From Streptomyces durmitorensis (GTDB lineage Bacteria; Actinomycetota; Actinomycetes; Streptomycetales; Streptomycetaceae), in NCBI RefSeq assembly GCF_023498005.1, contig NZ_CP097289.1, positions 5,456,001-5,520,000 of the forward strand: a stretch of 64,000 bases of DNA, written 5' to 3'. Under the pieces are notes generated by a model. It saw nothing but the letters and a program-made list of their open reading frames with translations, was not told the DNA's origin and made no database searches. Below are positions 1 through 8,666 of the stretch, piece by piece; position 1 is the first letter of the stretch, and each line of letters starts with the position of its first letter. The position numbers were made by a program, and so were the translations under genes.

Positions 1-245
1 GCGTCGGCGAGCAGCCACGTGTGCCGGTACGTCTCGCGGTGCATGCCCGCGCTGTGGTGCGCCGAGTGCAGCGAACTGTCGTACGCGAGAGCCGACTCCA
101 GGCGTCCTATCGTGTCGTCCGGCAGGTCGAAGGAGTTCAGGGCGCGGCGAAGAAGCCGCTCGAGATGCTCCTGCGGAGAGTGCGGAGAATTCTGCTCGGC
201 CGACTGTGGCTCGTACGCCGTCTCGTACTCGTACGGAACGCTCAA
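1..245 (-). CDS. DUF6227 family protein, N-terminal part (runs off the window)
   Basis: Reading leftward from a TTG start at 245-243 gives an uninterrupted frame of 81 codons that leaves the window. A GGGAG ribosome-binding site lies 5 bases upstream (251-255), which is why this start is chosen; the nearby ATG frame stops at once. The protein is acidic and Tyr/Glu rich at its N-terminus. It contains the segments RALNSFDLPDDTIGRLESAL and SLHSAHHSAGMHRETYRHTW, which I recognise as the conserved Streptomyces DUF6227 family. Family function is unknown, and no signal peptide or membrane segment is visible in this part. The family call rests on memory of the sequence pattern. Confidence 0.75.
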   Translation of the reverse strand, partial: MSVPYEYETAYEPQSAEQNSPHSPQEHLERLLRRALNSFDLPDDTIGRLESALAYDSSLHSAHHSAGMHRETYRHTWLLAD

Positions 246-332
246 GGTTTCTCCCGGCGTTGCTGCATGTCACCTTGTGAGTGCATACCGTAGCCCCTGC
301 GTCGGACATCATGCCCGGGAACGGGAAAACGT

Positions 333-365
333 ACGAGCCGCACGGCAAGTTCCCGTGCGGCTCGT
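333..365 (-). terminator. Rho-independent-type hairpin after the L,D-transpeptidase gene
   Basis: Perfect 13-bp stem (333-345 with 353-365, ACGAGCCGCACGG and its complement) around a 7-base loop, 41 bases past the stop codon of the leftward L,D-transpeptidase gene. There is no clear T run, as is usual for Streptomyces terminators. Confidence 0.8.
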
Positions 366-405
366 GGTGTTGGCCCTGGTGAGAGGGTCGGCCCGGCGGC
401 TGGGG

Positions 406-1635
406 TCAGCCCGCGCTGCCCGCCGTCCACTGGCTCCAGGACATGTTCCAGCCGTTGAGGCCGTTGTCCGGGGCGATCGTCTCGTCCGGGGAGCCCTTGA
501 CCGTCACGATGTCCCCGATGAGGGAGTTGTCGTAGAACCACGCGCCCGGCGTGCTGGAGTCGCCCGCGCCCTGCGCGTCCTGGAGGCCGACGCAGCCGTG
601 GCTGGTGTTGGCGCTGCCGAAGATCGAGGGCGAGCCCCAGTAGTTGCCGTGGATGAAGGTGCCGGAGGACGACAGGCGCATCGCGTGCGGGACGTCCTTG
701 ATGTCGTACTCACCGCCGAAGCCGACCGTGTCGCCGTTCATCCGGGTCTGGGTGAACTTCTCGGAGATCACCATTTTCCCGTTGTACGTGGGGTTCGACG
801 GGCTGCCCGCGGAGATCGGGATGGTCTTGACGACCTTGCCGTCCCGCTCGACCGTCATCGTCTTGGCCTTGACGTCGACCGTGGAGACCTGCGCGCGGCC
901 GACGGTGAAGGTGACCGTCTTGTTCTGCACGCCGGTGGCGCCGTCCGCGCCCTTCACGCCCTCCAGGTCGATCTTCATCGTGACCTTGGAGCCGGCCTTC
1001 CAGTACTCCTCGGGCCTGAAGTCGAGGCGCTGGTTCCCGAACCAGTGGCCCACGACCTTCTGGCCGCTGTCCGAGGTGACCTTGATGTGCGACTGGACGG
1101 ACTGCTTCTCGGTGATCGCCTTGTCGAAGTTGAAGGAGACCGGCATGCCGACGCCGACCTTCGTGCCGCCGTCGGGGGTGTAACTGCCGATGAAGCTGTT
1201 GTCCTTCGAGACGGTGGTGAAGATCGAGTTCTCGGTCGCTTCCTTGCCCTTGGTGTCCTTCGCGTCGGCCGTGATCTTGTACTTCATGCCGCGCTCCAGC
1301 TGGGCCTTGGGCTTCCAGCTCGTGCCGTCGGCGGAGAGCGTGCCGTCGACCGCCGCCCCGGTGGAGACCAGGGTCATCTTCACCTCGGTCAGCTTGCCGC
1401 CCTCGACCTTGACGCCCGTGGCGTTGATCGACGCGCCGGTCGAGCCGTCCTTCGCCGAGATGGTGATGTCGGCGCCCTGGGTCTTGGGCTTGCCGTCCTT
1501 GCCGTCGCCGTCGGTGTCCGCGTCGCCGCCGCAGGCCGTGAGGGAGAGCGCACCCACGGCGGCGAGCGCGGTGGCCGCCAGAAGGGTGCGTCGCCGGGGC
1601 TTGGCTATGTGCGACGTTGTCACGGGCTGCTCCAT
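406..1635 (-). CDS. Lipoprotein L,D-transpeptidase (YkuD domain with Ig-like domains)
   Basis: Cell-wall enzyme of 409 residues expected to form 3-3 peptidoglycan cross-links outside the membrane. The start chosen is MEQPVTT at 1635, because the signal sequence (RRR, hydrophobic stretch, lipobox LTAC with Cys35) follows directly; the frame stays open 30 codons further upstream without signal-peptide character. An Asp/Gly/Lys-rich linker is followed by two Ig-like modules (about residues 50-210), as in mycobacterial LdtMt2. The YkuD catalytic domain spans about residues 215-375 and carries HGNYW and the SHGCVGL signature, with nucleophile Cys348. A C-terminal extension rich in Trp and Asn follows, as is common in Streptomyces Ldts. 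The gene is transcribed leftward, downstream of the P1 peptidase gene. The class is clear; which cross-link or lipoprotein substrate it prefers is not. Confidence 0.93.
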   Translation of the reverse strand: MEQPVTTSHIAKPRRRTLLAATALAAVGALSLTACGGDADTDGDGKDGKPKTQGADITISAKDGSTGASINATGVKVEGGKLTEVKMTLVSTGAAVDGTLSADGTSWKPKAQLERGMKYKITADAKDTKGKEATENSIFTTVSKDNSFIGSYTPDGGTKVGVGMPVSFNFDKAITEKQSVQSHIKVTSDSGQKVVGHWFGNQRLDFRPEEYWKAGSKVTMKIDLEGVKGADGATGVQNKTVTFTVGRAQVSTVDVKAKTMTVERDGKVVKTIPISAGSPSNPTYNGKMVISEKFTQTRMNGDTVGFGGEYDIKDVPHAMRLSSSGTFIHGNYWGSPSIFGSANTSHGCVGLQDAQGAGDSSTPGAWFYDNSLIGDIVTVKGSPDETIAPDNGLNGWNMSWSQWTAGSAG

Positions 1636-1830
1636 CTTTGTGCGAAGTGCGCGTTCTGATCCAGTACGAGTTAAGAGCGGTGTGCAGGCGGAAAGGTTCC
1701 GTCCGCTTGATGTGAGCGCGGGCACAGCGGCATGGCCCGCCGGCGACCCAACGGGCGCTGTTCTGTTGCTCTTTGTAGCGTTTCTTTCTTGGGATTCCCT
1801 TAAAGGTTCCTCTGCGGACTATGTGTTGAA

Positions 1831-1874
1831 GCGGACTATGTGCGGACTATGTGCGGACTATGTGCGGACTATGT
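1831..1874. repeat. Four perfect tandem copies of an 11-bp unit (plus one isolated copy)
   Basis: GCGGACTATGT is repeated head to tail at 1831-1841, 1842-1852, 1853-1863 and 1864-1874. A fifth copy lies 6 bases upstream at 1814-1824. The array contains the stop codon of the leftward P1 peptidase gene (1869-1871) and lies in the upstream region of the L,D-transpeptidase gene. The unit length is not a multiple of three and the array is not coding. It looks like slippage-prone sequence. Confidence 0.9.
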
Positions 1875-3002
1875 GTTGTAGAGGTCGCGGTACGAGGGGA
1901 AGTCGCCGCCCGGTGTCTTCACCGACTCCGCGGCGAGCAGCGCCCGGACGATCGCCGCCGTCACCATGTCCGCGCCCGCCGCGAGGATCTCGTTCAGGGC
2001 GAGCGGGTTCCGCGCGGCGTCCGGCAGAGGGCGCTCGCAGGTCGCGAGGGCGAAGACGGTGTCCCCGTCGTTGAGGAGATGGACGGGCCGCACGGCGCGC
2101 GCCATGCCGTCGTGCGACGTACCGGCCAGCTTCTGCGCCTGGGCCTTGGTGAGTTCGGCGTCCGTGGCGACCACGGCGAGGGTGGTGTTCAGCGGGGGAG
2201 GCCCACTCCTGGCAGCCGCCGCGGCTTCGGCGAGGCGACGCGTGGCCTCCTCGTGGGCCTCGGGGGCGGGGTAGACCACGGGCCGCCCCTCGAAGTACCG
2301 CCCGTACAACGCGCCCGTCCCCGGATCGACCCCCGAGCCCGCGGCGTTCGCCACGACCAGGGCGGCGACCGTGACGCCCGATTCCAGCCTGACGCTCGCG
2401 CTGCCGATGCCGCCCTTGACCTTGCCGACCACGGCGCCGGCGCCCGCGCCCACGTTCCCCTCCTCGACGGGCGTGAACGGCTCGGTGGCCGCGGCGGCCT
2501 CCACGGCGGCGCGGCCCGTCGTGGCGTCGGGGCGCGCGCTGAAGTCGCCGCCGCGGCCGAGGTCGAAGACGCAGGCGGCCGGGACCACGGGGACGACGTG
2601 GGAGGGATCGGGGCCGACCCTGACGCCGCGGCCCTGCTCCTCGAGCCACGCCATCACGCCGGTCGCCGAGTCCAGGCCGTACGCGCTGCCGCCGGTGAGC
2701 ACGAGGGCCTCGACGCGCTGCACCAGATTGCGGGGGTCCAGGGCGTCCGTCTCCCGGGTGCCGGGGCCGCCGCCGCGCACATCCACGGCCGCGACGGCGC
2801 CGCCCACCGGGGCGAGCACGACGGTGGTGCCGGTGAGGTGGCCTTGATGGTCGGGGGCGGTACGGGTGGCATGGCCCACGCGCAGGCCGGGGACGTCGGT
2901 GAGGGAGTTGAGAGGGGTGAGGGGATTGCGGGAGCCGGGGGAGTTGGGGGAATCGAGTGAGCCGGGTGAGCCGGGGGAGGTGAGGGGATCGGAGGAAGCC
3001 AT
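1869..3002 (-). CDS. P1 family (DmpA-type) N-terminal nucleophile peptidase
   Basis: A 377-residue protein of the DmpA/BapA family, which are self-cleaving L-aminopeptidases or D-amidases and beta-aminopeptidases. The start at MASSDPL is followed by a Ser/Pro/Gly/Leu-rich low-complexity leader. The conserved fold then begins at LTDVPGLRVGHATR, typical of the family N-terminus. RGGGPGTRETD and the LTGGSAYGLD motif follow. The segment PPLNTTLAVVATD contains the predicted autoproteolytic Asn-Thr junction that exposes the catalytic nucleophile of the beta chain. It lies 26 bases downstream of the LtrA-like gene on the same strand, so the two are probably co-transcribed. No signal peptide is seen. 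The physiological substrate is unknown. Confidence 0.9.
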   Translation of the reverse strand: MASSDPLTSPGSPGSLDSPNSPGSRNPLTPLNSLTDVPGLRVGHATRTAPDHQGHLTGTTVVLAPVGGAVAAVDVRGGGPGTRETDALDPRNLVQRVEALVLTGGSAYGLDSATGVMAWLEEQGRGVRVGPDPSHVVPVVPAACVFDLGRGGDFSARPDATTGRAAVEAAAATEPFTPVEEGNVGAGAGAVVGKVKGGIGSASVRLESGVTVAALVVANAAGSGVDPGTGALYGRYFEGRPVVYPAPEAHEEATRRLAEAAAAARSGPPPLNTTLAVVATDAELTKAQAQKLAGTSHDGMARAVRPVHLLNDGDTVFALATCERPLPDAARNPLALNEILAAGADMVTAAIVRALLAAESVKTPGGDFPSYRDLYNT

Positions 3003-3028
3003 GCCGACTTGCGTATCACGCGCGGGAG

Positions 3029-4267
3029 TTACGCGGCCCTCTCCCGGCGTGCCATCCGGCTGGTAAGCGTCACGCCGGTCGTGACGGTGGCCGTCGCCAC
3101 GATCCCCGCGACCAGGACCGCCCAGCTGCCTGCGAACGTGCTCGCGAGCGTCGCCAGCGCACTGACGGGCAGGACCAGTTGCTGGGCGAGGCCCACCTTG
3201 TAGTAGCGGGAGTGCAGCAGCCAGACGGTGAGGAGATACAGCGCCATCGGCACGGTCACCGCGGCGGACGCGGCGAGCGTCGAGATGTGCGCCTTGCCGA
3301 CCGCCTCCTCGACCGCGACCTCCAGCCCGGCTCCGATCGCGGCGGCCGAGCCGAGGATGACGTAGTGCCCGTACCCCCACAGGAAGGCCTGCCGGTTGCC
3401 GCTCAGGCGGCCGTGGATGGGCACGACGAAGTAGATCCACCACGCGGCGAAGACCATCAGGAGACCGCCCGCCGCGATGGGCAGGAGTTCGCCGAGTGCG
3501 TCGTTCTCCTCGATGCCGGACTTCACGGCGACGGTCGCCGCCGCGATCGTCTCGCCGAGCACGATGATGGTGAACAGGCCGTACCGCTCGGAGATGTGGT
3601 GCGGATGCCAGGCCGTGGTGTAGCTCTTCTCCGCGAACACCGGCACGCACATCTCCAGGACCGCCATCGCCAGGAACAGCCATAGGCGCCCGCCCTCGGG
3701 CAGGAACAGCAGCCCCGACCAGCCGATCTGACAGACCAGCACCCCGCACGCGTACCGCAGCGCGGTGGTGCGTTCGGCGCCCGTCGCCGACCGGGCGACG
3801 CGCAGCCACTGGACGGTGAGCGCGACCCGCATGATCAGGTAGCCGAGCCAGATGAGCAGGAAGTCGTGCTCCTCGAACCCCTTGGACACCCCGGCGGCGA
3901 ACACGAGCACACCGGCGATCTGTACGAGCGTGACCACGCGGTAGAGCACGTCGTCGTTGTCGTACGCCGACGCGAACCACGAGAAGTTGACCCACGCCCA
4001 GAACAGCGCGAAGAACACCATCGCGTAGTTGAGCACGCCCTCGCCCGCATGCCCCTCGGCGACAGAGTGCACGAGCTCGGCCCCGGCCTGCGCGACCGCC
4101 ACGACGAAGCAGAGGTCGAAGAAGAGCTCCAGCGGAGTCGCGGCCCGATGCGCCTCCTCGCGCCCCCGCGCGCGCAGGGGCCGCAGGGTGGCGGGAGGAG
4201 ACGCGGGAGCTGTCACGGGTGTGGGAGGTGGGCCTGGGGTCGGCTCGGGGGCCGCTGCGGACGTCAT
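3029..4267 (-). CDS. Low temperature requirement protein A (LtrA) family membrane protein
   Basis: An integral membrane protein of 412 residues. The start chosen is MTSAAAPEP at 4267, just ahead of a Pro/Ala-rich cytoplasmic leader. The LtrA signature begins with ATPLELFFDLCFVVAVAQ and continues through FFALFWAWVNFSWFASAYDN and ISERYGLFTIIVLGETI; about ten to twelve hydrophobic segments follow to the end. LtrA was named from a Listeria locus needed for growth in the cold, but the biochemical role of the family is not established. It is upstream of, and probably co-transcribed with, the P1 peptidase gene, and divergent from narK across a 262-base gap. Confidence 0.88.
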   Translation of the reverse strand: MTSAAAPEPTPGPPPTPVTAPASPPATLRPLRARGREEAHRAATPLELFFDLCFVVAVAQAGAELVHSVAEGHAGEGVLNYAMVFFALFWAWVNFSWFASAYDNDDVLYRVVTLVQIAGVLVFAAGVSKGFEEHDFLLIWLGYLIMRVALTVQWLRVARSATGAERTTALRYACGVLVCQIGWSGLLFLPEGGRLWLFLAMAVLEMCVPVFAEKSYTTAWHPHHISERYGLFTIIVLGETIAAATVAVKSGIEENDALGELLPIAAGGLLMVFAAWWIYFVVPIHGRLSGNRQAFLWGYGHYVILGSAAAIGAGLEVAVEEAVGKAHISTLAASAAVTVPMALYLLTVWLLHSRYYKVGLAQQLVLPVSALATLASTFAGSWAVLVAGIVATATVTTGVTLTSRMARRERAA

Positions 4268-4439
4268 GAACCCCAGCACAGCAGAAGGCCCGCGCCGAAT
4301 CGGGCTGCGGCGCCCAGCGGGTCGGCAGTGACACCCGGGCGCCGCACGGCGGGTGGCCGGGGCCCGCTCGCGCACCGCGGTCCACGAGGTCCGAAGGCCC
4401 CCTGATCTTGGTGCCTTTGGGCTGGTCGGCGCGTGCCCT

Positions 4440-4463
4440 ACGACTCTGCTCCACAGGAGTCGT
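4440..4463. promoter_or_regulatory. Inverted repeat upstream of narK
   Basis: ACGACTC (4440-4446) and GAGTCGT (4457-4463) form 7-base arms around a 10-base spacer, 66 bases before the narK start codon. It could be a regulator site or an mRNA hairpin. It matches no consensus I can name. Confidence 0.35.
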
Positions 4464-4529
4464 GCACGGCACCGTGGAAACGTCAGGCCCCGGAGCAAGG
4501 TCGGGACCGGTAGCGAACTGGGAACCAAC

Positions 4530-5963
4530 ATGAGATCGCCTGCCACCCAAGAAGCGCAGACCGCACCAGTGGACGCGACGTACGACACGACGCAGTACCG
4601 CCCCGGCAAGACCATCACCGACTGGGAGCCGGAGAACGAACTCTTCTGGAAGTCCATCGGCAAGAAGGTCGCGTCCCGCAACCTGTGGATCGCCGTCCCC
4701 GCGCTCCTGGTGGCGTTCGTCGTCTGGCAGGTGTGGTCGGTCACCGCGACCAACCTCAAGGACGTCGGCTTCGGCTTCTCCACCTCGCAGCTGTTCTGGC
4801 TGACGGCCGTCCCCGGCATCACCGGCGGCACGGCGCGCATCTTCTACACCTTCCTCGGCCCGATGATCGGCCAGCGCCGCTTCACCGCGCTCTCGACGAT
4901 CGTCCTGGTCATCCCGCTGATCTGGCTGGGCATAGCGGTCCAGGACCCGAACACCTCGTACGGCGTGATGATCGCCATCGCGGCCCTGTGCGGCGTCGGC
5001 GGCGCGAACTTCGCCTCGTCCCTCGCCAACATCGGCTTCTTCTTCCCCAAGCGGGACAAGGGCAACGCCACCGGCATCAACGGCGGCCTCGGCAACCTCG
5101 GTGTCTCCGTCGTCCAGCTGGTCACCCCGATCGTCATCACCAGCTCGGTCCTCGCGGTCGGCTCGGCCCAGCACAAGGCCGACGGCACGCCCGTGTTCCT
5201 GCAGAACGCCGCGTTCCTGTGGGTGCCGGTCCTGGTGATCCTGGCCGTCGTCGCGTGGTTCGGCCAGAACGACCTGAAGGTCGCGTCGACCCCCTTCAGC
5301 CAGCAGAAGATCATCTTCAAGCGCAAGCACAACTGGCTGATGACCTGGCTCTACGTCGGCACGTTCGGTTCCTTCATCGGCTTCGCGGCGGCTCTGCCGA
5401 TGCTCATCAAGACGACGTTCACGCCGATCGACGCGGCCTACTCCGCGGCGACGTACGCCTGGATGGGCCCGGCCGTGGGTGCGCTCGCACGCTGGGCCGG
5501 CGGCTGGATCGCCGACAAGATCGGCGGCGCCAGGGTCACCATCATCTCGTTCGTCGGCATGGCGGTCTCGATCATCGGCGTCATCAACTTCCTGCCCTCC
5601 GGCGGCGACAACGGCAACTTCTACGGCTTCTTCGCCTGCTTCCTGGCCGCGTTCTTCTTCTCGGGCATCGGCAACGGCTCGACGTTCCGCCAGATCCCGG
5701 TGATCTTCCGCGCCCAGCACCTGAAGGGTCTGACGGAGGGCACGCCCGAGTACACGAAGGCGCTGAAGCAGTCCGAGATGGAGGCGGGCGCCGTCACCGG
5801 CTTCACCTCCGCCATCGCGGCGTACGGCTTCTTCTTCATCCCGGCGATGTTCGCCAACTTCGCGGTGACCAGCGCGATGTGGGGCTTCGTGGCCTTCTAC
5901 GTCAGCTGTATCGCGGTCTGCTGGTGGTTCTACGCCCGCAAGGGCGCGGAGTCCCCGAGCTGA
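4530..5963 (+). CDS. narK: NarK-type nitrate/nitrite transporter (MFS)
   Basis: A 477-residue major facilitator of the nitrate/nitrite porter branch. After a hydrophilic N-terminus (DWEPENELFWKS, typical of NarK) there are twelve predicted membrane segments. Two family hallmarks are visible: GGTARIFYTF in helix 2 and the Gly-rich NFASSLANIGFFFPKRDKG plus NATGINGGLGNLG nitrate signature in helix 5. A second Gly-rich motif (FFSGIGNGSTFRQIP) corresponds to the helix-11 signature. The start at MRSPATQ is chosen because upstream sequence lacks coding character. No nitrate reductase genes are adjacent, so this is an orphan transporter serving reductases elsewhere. It is followed by a terminator-like hairpin and by pflB. 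Confidence 0.95.
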   Translation: MRSPATQEAQTAPVDATYDTTQYRPGKTITDWEPENELFWKSIGKKVASRNLWIAVPALLVAFVVWQVWSVTATNLKDVGFGFSTSQLFWLTAVPGITGGTARIFYTFLGPMIGQRRFTALSTIVLVIPLIWLGIAVQDPNTSYGVMIAIAALCGVGGANFASSLANIGFFFPKRDKGNATGINGGLGNLGVSVVQLVTPIVITSSVLAVGSAQHKADGTPVFLQNAAFLWVPVLVILAVVAWFGQNDLKVASTPFSQQKIIFKRKHNWLMTWLYVGTFGSFIGFAAALPMLIKTTFTPIDAAYSAATYAWMGPAVGALARWAGGWIADKIGGARVTIISFVGMAVSIIGVINFLPSGGDNGNFYGFFACFLAAFFFSGIGNGSTFRQIPVIFRAQHLKGLTEGTPEYTKALKQSEMEAGAVTGFTSAIAAYGFFFIPAMFANFAVTSAMWGFVAFYVSCIAVCWWFYARKGAESPS

Positions 5964-5987
5964 CGTCCTGGGCGGCGTCGGCGGGCT

Positions 5988-6013
5988 GGGCCGGGTGTGG
6001 GAGCACCCGGCCC
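5988..6013 (+). terminator. Terminator hairpin after narK
   Basis: Perfect 10-bp stem, GGGCCGGGTG (5988-5997) with CACCCGGCCC (6004-6013), and a 6-base loop, 25 bases after the narK stop codon. It should insulate pflB from narK transcription. Confidence 0.75.
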
Positions 6014-6102
6014 ACTCGCATGTCCAGGCCCTCTTGGCACTCCTGACTCTCTTGGCATTCCTGGCCCTCCTGACCCCGTACCACGGGATGTGCGGGAAAT
6101 TC

Positions 6103-6120
6103 TTGTGAATGCATTCACAA
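6103..6120. promoter_or_regulatory. Rex-type operator (perfect palindrome)
   Basis: TTGTGAATGCATTCACAA is a perfect 18-base palindrome matching the Streptomyces Rex operator pattern TGTGAA-N4-TTCACA. Rex is a repressor that leaves DNA when the NADH/NAD+ ratio rises. The site sits 177 bases before the pflB start and overlaps the presumed -35 element. Binding itself is inferred, and the rex gene is not in this window. Confidence 0.85.
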
Positions 6121-6132
6121 GCGAACTTAGGT
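6103..6132 (+). promoter_or_regulatory. Putative pflB promoter overlapping the Rex site
   Basis: TTGTGA (6103-6108) and TTAGGT (6127-6132), separated by 18 bases, resemble a vegetative sigma promoter. The -35 would lie inside the Rex palindrome, a geometry suited to repression. Assigned by eye. Confidence 0.45.
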
Positions 6133-6296
6133 CCAAAGTCCCGAGAGAAACCCCAGGTCAGGATGGGTGCTTCTGGTCGGGGGAGCGGAGAGAGGGGACC
6201 TCGGGCCCCGAAGTGGGGACCATTGCGGCGCCGCTGATCGATCAAACCGGAGTGCAATGGAGGCATAGCGAAAAGACGACTCGGAAGGTGCCGGCG

Positions 6297-8555
6297 ATGA
6301 CTGCCACTCCCGCGGAAACGACAGTGCACGGCGAGGCATGGGACGGCTTCAAGGGTGGCCTGTGGCGGGACGCCATCGACGTCCGCGACTTCGTGCAGCA
6401 GAACTACACCCCGTACGAGGGCGACGACTCCTTCCTGGCCGGCGCGACCGAACGCACCACCCAGGTCTGGCAGAAGCTCCTTGCGATGTTCCCGGCGGAG
6501 ATCGAGCGCGGCATCCACGACGTCGACGTGAAGACCCCCTCCCGCATCGACGCCTTCAGGCCCGGCTACATCGACGGCGACCGGGACCTCATCGTCGGCC
6601 TCCAGACCGACGCCCCGCTGCGCCGCGCCATCATGCCCAACGGCGGCTGGCGCATGGTCGAGGGCGCACTCAACGCCTACGGCTACGAGGCCGACCCCGA
6701 GGTCAGGGAGGTCTACACGCACCTCCGCAAGACCCACAACGAAGGTGTCTTCGACGCCTACACGCCCGAGATCCGCGCCTGCCGCTCCTCCGGCATCATC
6801 ACCGGCCTGCCCGACGCCTACGGCCGAGGCCGCATCATCGGCGACTACCGCCGCGTCGCGCTCTACGGAGTCGACCGCCTCATCGCCGCGAAGGAGGCCG
6901 ACAAGGCGCTCCTCGGCGAGGAGTGGGCCACCGAGGACGTCATCCGGGCCCGCGAGGAGACCTCCGAGCAGATCAAGGCCCTGGGCGAACTGAAGGCCAT
7001 GGCGATGTCGTACGGCTACGACATCTCCGGCCCCGCCACCAACGGCCGCGAGGCCGTCCAGTGGCTGTACTTCGCCTACCTGGCCGCCGTGAAGGAGCAG
7101 AACGGCGCGGCCATGTCGATCGGCCGCATCGACAACTTCCTCGACATCTACCTCCAGCGCGACATCGAGTCCGGCCGCATCACCGAGACCGAGGCCCAGG
7201 AGTTCATCGACGACTTCGTCATCAAGCTCCGCATCGTCCGCTTCCTGCGCACCCCCGAGTACAACGAGCTCTACTCCGGCGACCCCACCTGGGTCACCTG
7301 GTCGATGGCCGGCATCGGCCAGGACGGCCGCCCGCTGGTCTCCCGCACCACGTTCCGTGCCCTGCAGACCCTCTACAACCTGGGCCCGGCCCCCGAGCCG
7401 AACCTGACGGTCTTCTGGGCGCGGGAACTGCCCAAGGGCTTCAAGGACTTCGCCGCCAAGGTCGCCATCGACACCTCGGCCATCCAGTTCGAGTCCGACG
7501 ACCTGATGCGCCCGAAGTACGGCGACGACACCGCGATCGCCTGCTGCGTCTCGGCGATGGCCGTCGGCAAGCAGATGCAGTTCTTCGGAGCCCGCGTCAA
7601 CGTCGCCAAGGCTCTGCTCTACGCGATTAACGGCGGACGTGACGAGAAGACCGGCAAGCGCGTCGTCGAGGGCTTCGAGCCCATCGAGGGCGACTACCTG
7701 GACTACGACACCGTCGCCGAGCGCTACGACGCGATGCTCGGCTGGCTCGGCAAGACGTACGTCCACGCGCTGAACGTCATCCACTACATGCACGACAAGT
7801 ACGCCTACGAGCGCATCGAGATGGCGCTGCACGACCAGGAGATCCTGCGCACGATGGCGTGCGGCATCGCGGGCCTCTCGGTCGCGGCCGACTCGCTCTC
7901 GGCCATCAAGCACGCCAAGGTCAAGGTCATCCGCGACGAGACGGGCCTCGCCGTCGACTACGAGATCGAGGGCGACTACCCCGCCTACGGCAACAACGAC
8001 GAGCGGGCCGACGCCATCGCCCAGCGGATCGTCTCGGACTTCATGGGCAAGATCCGCCGTCACCCCACCTACCGGAACGCGGTGCACACCCAGTCCGTCC
8101 TGACGATCACCTCGAACGTCGTCTACGGCAAGAAGACCGGCAACACCCCCGACGGCCGCCGCGCGGGCGAGCCGTTCGCCCCCGGAGCCAACCCGATGAA
8201 CGGCCGCGACGAACACGGCTACATCGCCTCCGCGCTGTCGGTCGCCAAGCTCAACTACGACGACGCCGAGGACGGCATCTCCCTCACCAACACCATCACG
8301 CCGGACGCCCTGGGCCGCACCCCCGGCGAGCGGATCCAGAACCTCTCCGGGGTCCTCGACGGATTCATGGCCAGCGACGGCTTCCACATGAACGTCAACG
8401 TGCTCGACAAGGCGACCCTCCAGGACGCCATGGAGCACCCGGAGAACTACCCGCAGCTGACCATCAGGGTCTCCGGCTACGCGGTCAACTTCATCCGCCT
8501 GACCCGCGACCAGCAGCTGGACGTCATCAACCGCACCTTCCACGGCTCCCTCTGA
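6297..8555 (+). CDS. pflB: Pyruvate formate-lyase (formate C-acetyltransferase)
   Basis: A glycyl-radical enzyme of 752 residues (E. coli PflB has 759). It cleaves pyruvate with CoA to acetyl-CoA plus formate in the cytoplasm without oxygen. The start at MTATPAE is chosen for the GGAAGG site at 6283-6288. The catalytic cysteine pair is Cys416-Cys417 in AIACCVSAM. The radical-bearing glycine is Gly727 in RVSGYAV, 25 residues from the C-terminus. The body aligns with family landmarks such as [29 protein letters not shown] and [18 protein letters not shown]. The activase gene follows at 8667 across a gap with a hairpin, and a Rex-type site lies upstream. PFL is unexpected in a strictly aerobic filamentous organism and suggests survival metabolism under hypoxia. 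Confidence 0.97.
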   Translation: MTATPAETTVHGEAWDGFKGGLWRDAIDVRDFVQQNYTPYEGDDSFLAGATERTTQVWQKLLAMFPAEIERGIHDVDVKTPSRIDAFRPGYIDGDRDLIVGLQTDAPLRRAIMPNGGWRMVEGALNAYGYEADPEVREVYTHLRKTHNEGVFDAYTPEIRACRSSGIITGLPDAYGRGRIIGDYRRVALYGVDRLIAAKEADKALLGEEWATEDVIRAREETSEQIKALGELKAMAMSYGYDISGPATNGREAVQWLYFAYLAAVKEQNGAAMSIGRIDNFLDIYLQRDIESGRITETEAQEFIDDFVIKLRIVRFLRTPEYNELYSGDPTWVTWSMAGIGQDGRPLVSRTTFRALQTLYNLGPAPEPNLTVFWARELPKGFKDFAAKVAIDTSAIQFESDDLMRPKYGDDTAIACCVSAMAVGKQMQFFGARVNVAKALLYAINGGRDEKTGKRVVEGFEPIEGDYLDYDTVAERYDAMLGWLGKTYVHALNVIHYMHDKYAYERIEMALHDQEILRTMACGIAGLSVAADSLSAIKHAKVKVIRDETGLAVDYEIEGDYPAYGNNDERADAIAQRIVSDFMGKIRRHPTYRNAVHTQSVLTITSNVVYGKKTGNTPDGRRAGEPFAPGANPMNGRDEHGYIASALSVAKLNYDDAEDGISLTNTITPDALGRTPGERIQNLSGVLDGFMASDGFHMNVNVLDKATLQDAMEHPENYPQLTIRVSGYAVNFIRLTRDQQLDVINRTFHGSL

Positions 8556-8592
8556 GCCACCGGCTCCCCACGAGCCACCCCCGATCCGCGGC

Positions 8593-8623
8593 CCCGGAGC
8601 CGGCCCCTCACCCCGGCTCCGGG
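8593..8623 (+). terminator. Hairpin in the pflB-pflA gap (terminator or attenuator)
   Basis: CCCGGAGCCGG (8593-8603) and CCGGCTCCGGG (8613-8623) make an 11-bp perfect stem with a 9-base loop between pflB and pflA. If transcription only partly stops here, far more PflB than activase would be made, matching the catalytic role of the activase. Confidence 0.6.
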
Positions 8624-8666
8624 CGCCGCGAACATCACGTCCTGCCAGTAGTCCGGGAGTTCTGCC

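Larger units (their letters stand above)
5964..6296. other. narK-pflB intergenic region (333 bases)
   Basis: No gene is visible. The region holds the narK terminator hairpin, an imperfect CTCTTGGCA/CTCCTGAC-type pyrimidine-rich repeat (about 6030-6075), the Rex-type operator with overlapping promoter elements, and then a leader of about 160 bases up to the pflB start codon. Confidence 0.8.
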
